A stretch of DNA of 64,000 bases, taken from NCBI RefSeq assembly GCF_013376005.1, contig NZ_JABMJK010000001.1, positions 434,001 to 498,000 of the forward strand. The letters are read 5' to 3'. Each line of letters starts with the position of its first letter. The stretch's first letter is position 1. Position numbers and translations under genes: made by a program. The notes beneath the pieces are model-generated. The model was not told where the DNA came from and ran no database searches. It saw only the letters and a list, made by a program, of their open reading frames with translations. Source of the DNA: Duganella sp. SG902 (GTDB lineage Bacteria; Pseudomonadota; Gammaproteobacteria; Burkholderiales; Burkholderiaceae_D). Of this stretch, positions 62,163-64,000 are shown piece by piece.

Positions 62163-62499
62163 TGAAAAGCCACAGCAGCGGCGCGCCCGTAACGGCCAGG
62201 GTCCAGCCCATCCAGGTGGTGAACAAGAAGCGGGCAACGCCGTCGAAGCGGCCGTACCGTGTTTGCGGATCGCTGACGCGCAACACGGACCACACCAGCA
62301 CCACGCTGCCCAGCAGGCAGGCAAACAGCACGTGGAATGGCGTGAAGGCCGGTAGCGCAGTCCCGCCCAAGGCCTGGTTGATGGCAGCCAGCTGTTCGTG
62401 GGCGTAGGCGAAGCTCCACGGGGTGGCGAAAGGTGCGGTCACGATCAAATCATAGATCGCGCTGCCCAGGACGATTTTGCGGAAGGTGGTAGTTTTCAT
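62095..62499 (-). CDS. small integral membrane protein, unknown function
   Basis: A 134-residue protein with four hydrophobic segments (about 8-25, 52-72, 84-104, 106-124) and no known domain. Its promoter lies in the divergent spacer and looks like a MerR-regulated one (TTGACC, 19-bp spacer with a 7-bp dyad, TTAGCA). It overlaps the convergent LysR gene by 68 bp, and the last part of its reading frame is that overlap. The promoter and hydrophobic pattern support a real gene. It may protect against, or move, the MerR ligand. Confidence 0.65.
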   Translation of the reverse strand: MKTTTFRKIVLGSAIYDLIVTAPFATPWSFAYAHEQLAAINQALGGTALPAFTPFHVLFACLLGSVVLVWSVLRVSDPQTRYGRFDGVARFLFTTWMGWTLAVTGAPLLWLFIIPEFAWGVAQWLPVRSPPENR

Positions 62500-62540
62500 G
62501 CAGCCATGCTAAAGGCTGGAGTACACTCCAGGGTCAAGCA
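62500..62540 (-). promoter_or_regulatory. MerR-type promoter with central dyad
   Basis: The dyad CTGGAGTACACTCCAG (62516-62531) lies on the minus strand between TTGACC (-35, at 62537-62532) and TTAGCA (-10). The spacer is 19 bp, longer than normal, the classical layout of promoters activated by MerR proteins through DNA untwisting. The half-site CTGGAGT and the TTGACC context closely resemble the E. coli zntA promoter bound by ZntR. It drives the small membrane protein gene; the divergent MerR gene starts 28 bp after the dyad. Confidence 0.8.
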
Positions 62541-62558
62541 GTTTTTTGGAGATCATGG

Positions 62559-62927
62559 ATGCAAATCGGAGAAATCGCCGGCGCCACTGGCCTGAGCCGC
62601 GACACCTTGCGCTTTTACGAGAAACGCGGCCTGCTGCGCGCGCGTCGCGCCGCCAACGGTTATCGCGACTATCCGCCGGAAGCCGTCGACTGGCTGCGCT
62701 ACATCCGGCTGGCGCAAACGCTGGGCTTCACGCTCACAGAAATCGAGGCCGACCTGCCGCTGCTGGCCGAGCCGGATACTTCAGCGCCCCAACTGCGCGC
62801 GGCGCTGGAGCGCAAACTGGCCGATATCGACCAGCGCATCGACGGCCTGCAACGGCTGCGCGGCGAACTGCTGCGCCGCCTGGGCGAGGACATGCAAAGC
62901 TGTCCGCTGCAGGGCGGCGCTACTTGA
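62559..62927 (+). CDS. MerR family transcriptional regulator
   Basis: A 122-residue regulator. The HTH/wing region (residues about 1-70) is MQIGEIAGATGLSRDTLRFYEKRGLL, RRAANGYRDYPPEAVDWLRYI. A dimerisation helix follows. The only cysteine is near the C-terminus (QSCPLQ), so the metal site of ZntR/CueR with two or more Cys is incomplete, and the ligand may not be a metal. It is divergent from the small membrane protein and faces a MerR-type promoter. It ends 8 bp inside the convergent DUF4153 gene. Confidence 0.88.
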   Translation: MQIGEIAGATGLSRDTLRFYEKRGLLRARRAANGYRDYPPEAVDWLRYIRLAQTLGFTLTEIEADLPLLAEPDTSAPQLRAALERKLADIDQRIDGLQRLRGELLRRLGEDMQSCPLQGGAT

Positions 62928-64000
62928 CCTCGTCGCACGCCTTTTCATTCGGCTGGAAGGTCTGGTTCAGCTCCACGCGCCGCCCGCCGACTTGCAATTC
63001 CTTGAAGCGCGGCGTGACCAGCGTGAACTCTCCCTTGCGCAGCTTTTCCACCAGCGGCTTGCAACTGATGTCGCCGTAGCCGACGTTGGCGGCCACCGTC
63101 CAGCTGCCATCGGCGCTTTCCGCGAACACCTGGCCGCCGCCCGCGTGCTGCTTCTCGATCAGCAGCACCTCCGGCTTGCCGTCACCGTCGGCGTCGATCA
63201 GGAAGGCGTCGCACTTGCCTTCCCGCTTGCTCAGGCAATCGGGCTTGAGATGGTCCTGCATGATGTTCCATTTCTGCGCGAGGAAGCTGGCCGGCAGTTG
63301 CGCGCCGGACGGCCACACCGTCAGGTTGTCCGCCACGGAGACTGGCGCGGTGGCGCGCATCGGGTGCTTCCAGCGGTCGCTGTCGTCCAGCGCCAGCATG
63401 GCCGCCGCTTCGCGCGCCAGGACGGCGGCATCGGGCCCGGTGCTGCGCTGCTTCAGTTCCTCCAGCGCGGCGCGGCCGTACCGCCCGCCTTCGAAGCGCA
63501 GGTAGCGGAAATCGAAATCGGCGGCGGCGGTCTTGCCCTTGGCCAGCCGCGCCATCTGGCTGTTGACGCCGATGCGAGCGGGGTCGGCGATCGGTGTGAA
63601 CAGCACAAACAGCACCGCCAGCACGAGGAAGGCCGCCCACACGTTGATTCTGCTGACCGGCAGCAGCCAGGTGTCGTACTGGGAGGCCGCCCACAGGTAG
63701 CCGATGGCATAGAAGGCCGCCACCAGCAGGCAGGCCGCCGCGATCACGCGGTCCGAGGTCCAGCCGTATTGCGCCACGCGCAGTCCCAGCGCATAGACGC
63801 CGACCAGGGTCACAGGCAGGATCAGGATGGCGGCCGTGCGCGCGCCGACGCGCAGCGGCAATGCCACAATGGCCTCCCCATTCTGGAACGCGGCGTTGAT
63901 CAGCACCAGCAGCACCGCCGCGGCGCTCAGCAGCACCGAGGTGGCGTGGCGCGTCTCCCACAACGCGGACAGGCCGGTGAAAGGCAGCGTGCAGATAAAG
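62920..64000 (-). CDS. DUF4153 family membrane protein, C-terminal part
   Basis: The last 359 or so codons of a minus-strand gene that runs off the right edge. The frame stays open to 64000 and reads PFTGLSALWETRHATS in the edge segment, the conserved DUF4153 core. Five or so hydrophobic segments follow (for example TSVLLSAAAVLLVLINAAF and AAFLVLAVLFVLF). The soluble C-terminal half has a DADGDGKPEV loop that looks like a calcium-binding or FG-GAP-like turn. TTG at 63963 could be read as a start, but the family needs more upstream, so the gene is called partial. The function is unknown. Confidence 0.8.
   Translation of the reverse strand, partial: FICTLPFTGLSALWETRHATSVLLSAAAVLLVLINAAFQNGEAIVALPLRVGARTAAILILPVTLVGVYALGLRVAQYGWTSDRVIAAACLLVAAFYAIGYLWAASQYDTWLLPVSRINVWAAFLVLAVLFVLFTPIADPARIGVNSQMARLAKGKTAAADFDFRYLRFEGGRYGRAALEELKQRSTGPDAAVLAREAAAMLALDDSDRWKHPMRATAPVSVADNLTVWPSGAQLPASFLAQKWNIMQDHLKPDCLSKREGKCDAFLIDADGDGKPEVLLIEKQHAGGGQVFAESADGSWTVAANVGYGDISCKPLVEKLRKGEFTLVTPRFKELQVGGRRVELNQTFQPNEKACDEVK

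Overview
The window is high-GC, gene-dense DNA from a betaproteobacterium. It is most likely a member of the Oxalobacteraceae close to Massilia, Duganella or Rugamonas. This is inferred from the DUF3460-scpA-panC order, an flhDC-controlled flagellar and chemotaxis block, a PEP-CTERM exported protein, a D-tartrate dehydratase with its LysR regulator, and many LysR, AraC and MocR regulators. No rRNA, tRNA, CRISPR array, phage or transposase gene was seen. It reads as ordinary chromosome.

Layout. 1-5.5 kb: a putative hydro-lyase (cut by the window edge) with a divergent LysR gene, an unusual PNPOx/ferredoxin-reductase fusion, a glutathione S-transferase with a divergent LysR gene, and an EamA exporter. 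5.6-8 kb: DUF3460, scpA and panC. 8-21.7 kb: an almost unbroken minus-strand motility block. In transcription order it is flhD, flhC, a membrane-anchored methyltransferase, motA, motB, a CheZ-like protein, a receiver, cheA, cheW, an MCP, cheR, cheD, cheB, cheY and an EAL/HDOD protein. A 560-bp AT-rich region with an imperfect duplication lies upstream of flhD. 22.2-27 kb: kynU-kynA (tryptophan to anthranilate), a CHRD/PEP-CTERM protein and a CocE-type hydrolase. 27.0-27.2 kb: a compound palindromic repeat. 27.2-34 kb: htpG, then a MocR regulator divergent from an EamA exporter, RidA and an aminotransferase.

34-47.2 kb: a REC-PAS-GGDEF cyclase; an operon of an alkyl-DHAP-synthase-like flavoprotein, a GlpD-like dehydrogenase and an FGGY kinase with a divergent AraC regulator; a secreted protein, an SRPBCC protein and a P450; a VOC protein; an M16 peptidase with a small downstream gene. 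47.3-50.5 kb: FMN riboswitch and ribB, a DHA2 MFS exporter and its LysR regulator. 50.5-54.7 kb: an MlaE/MlaD-like lipid-transport pair without an adjacent ATPase, a lipoprotein, DUF2867, an exported nucleoside hydrolase and YciH. 54.7-64 kb: two isochorismatase-fold hydrolases with regulators (GlxA-type and TetR), an RNA helicase, an M19-like dipeptidase, D-tartrate dehydratase with LysR, a MerR gene facing a small membrane protein across a ZntR-like promoter, and a DUF4153 protein cut by the window edge.

Most promising for follow-up: the methyltransferase inside the flhDC-mot block; the CheZ-like protein and the shared acidic C-terminal tails of the chemotaxis proteins; triple GYGFF motifs in CheA; the AGPS-like/GlpD/FGGY operon; the ATPase-less Mla-like operon; and several well-formed operators (MerR, TetR, MocR). 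Nothing here is clearly a wholly new defence or mobile system.
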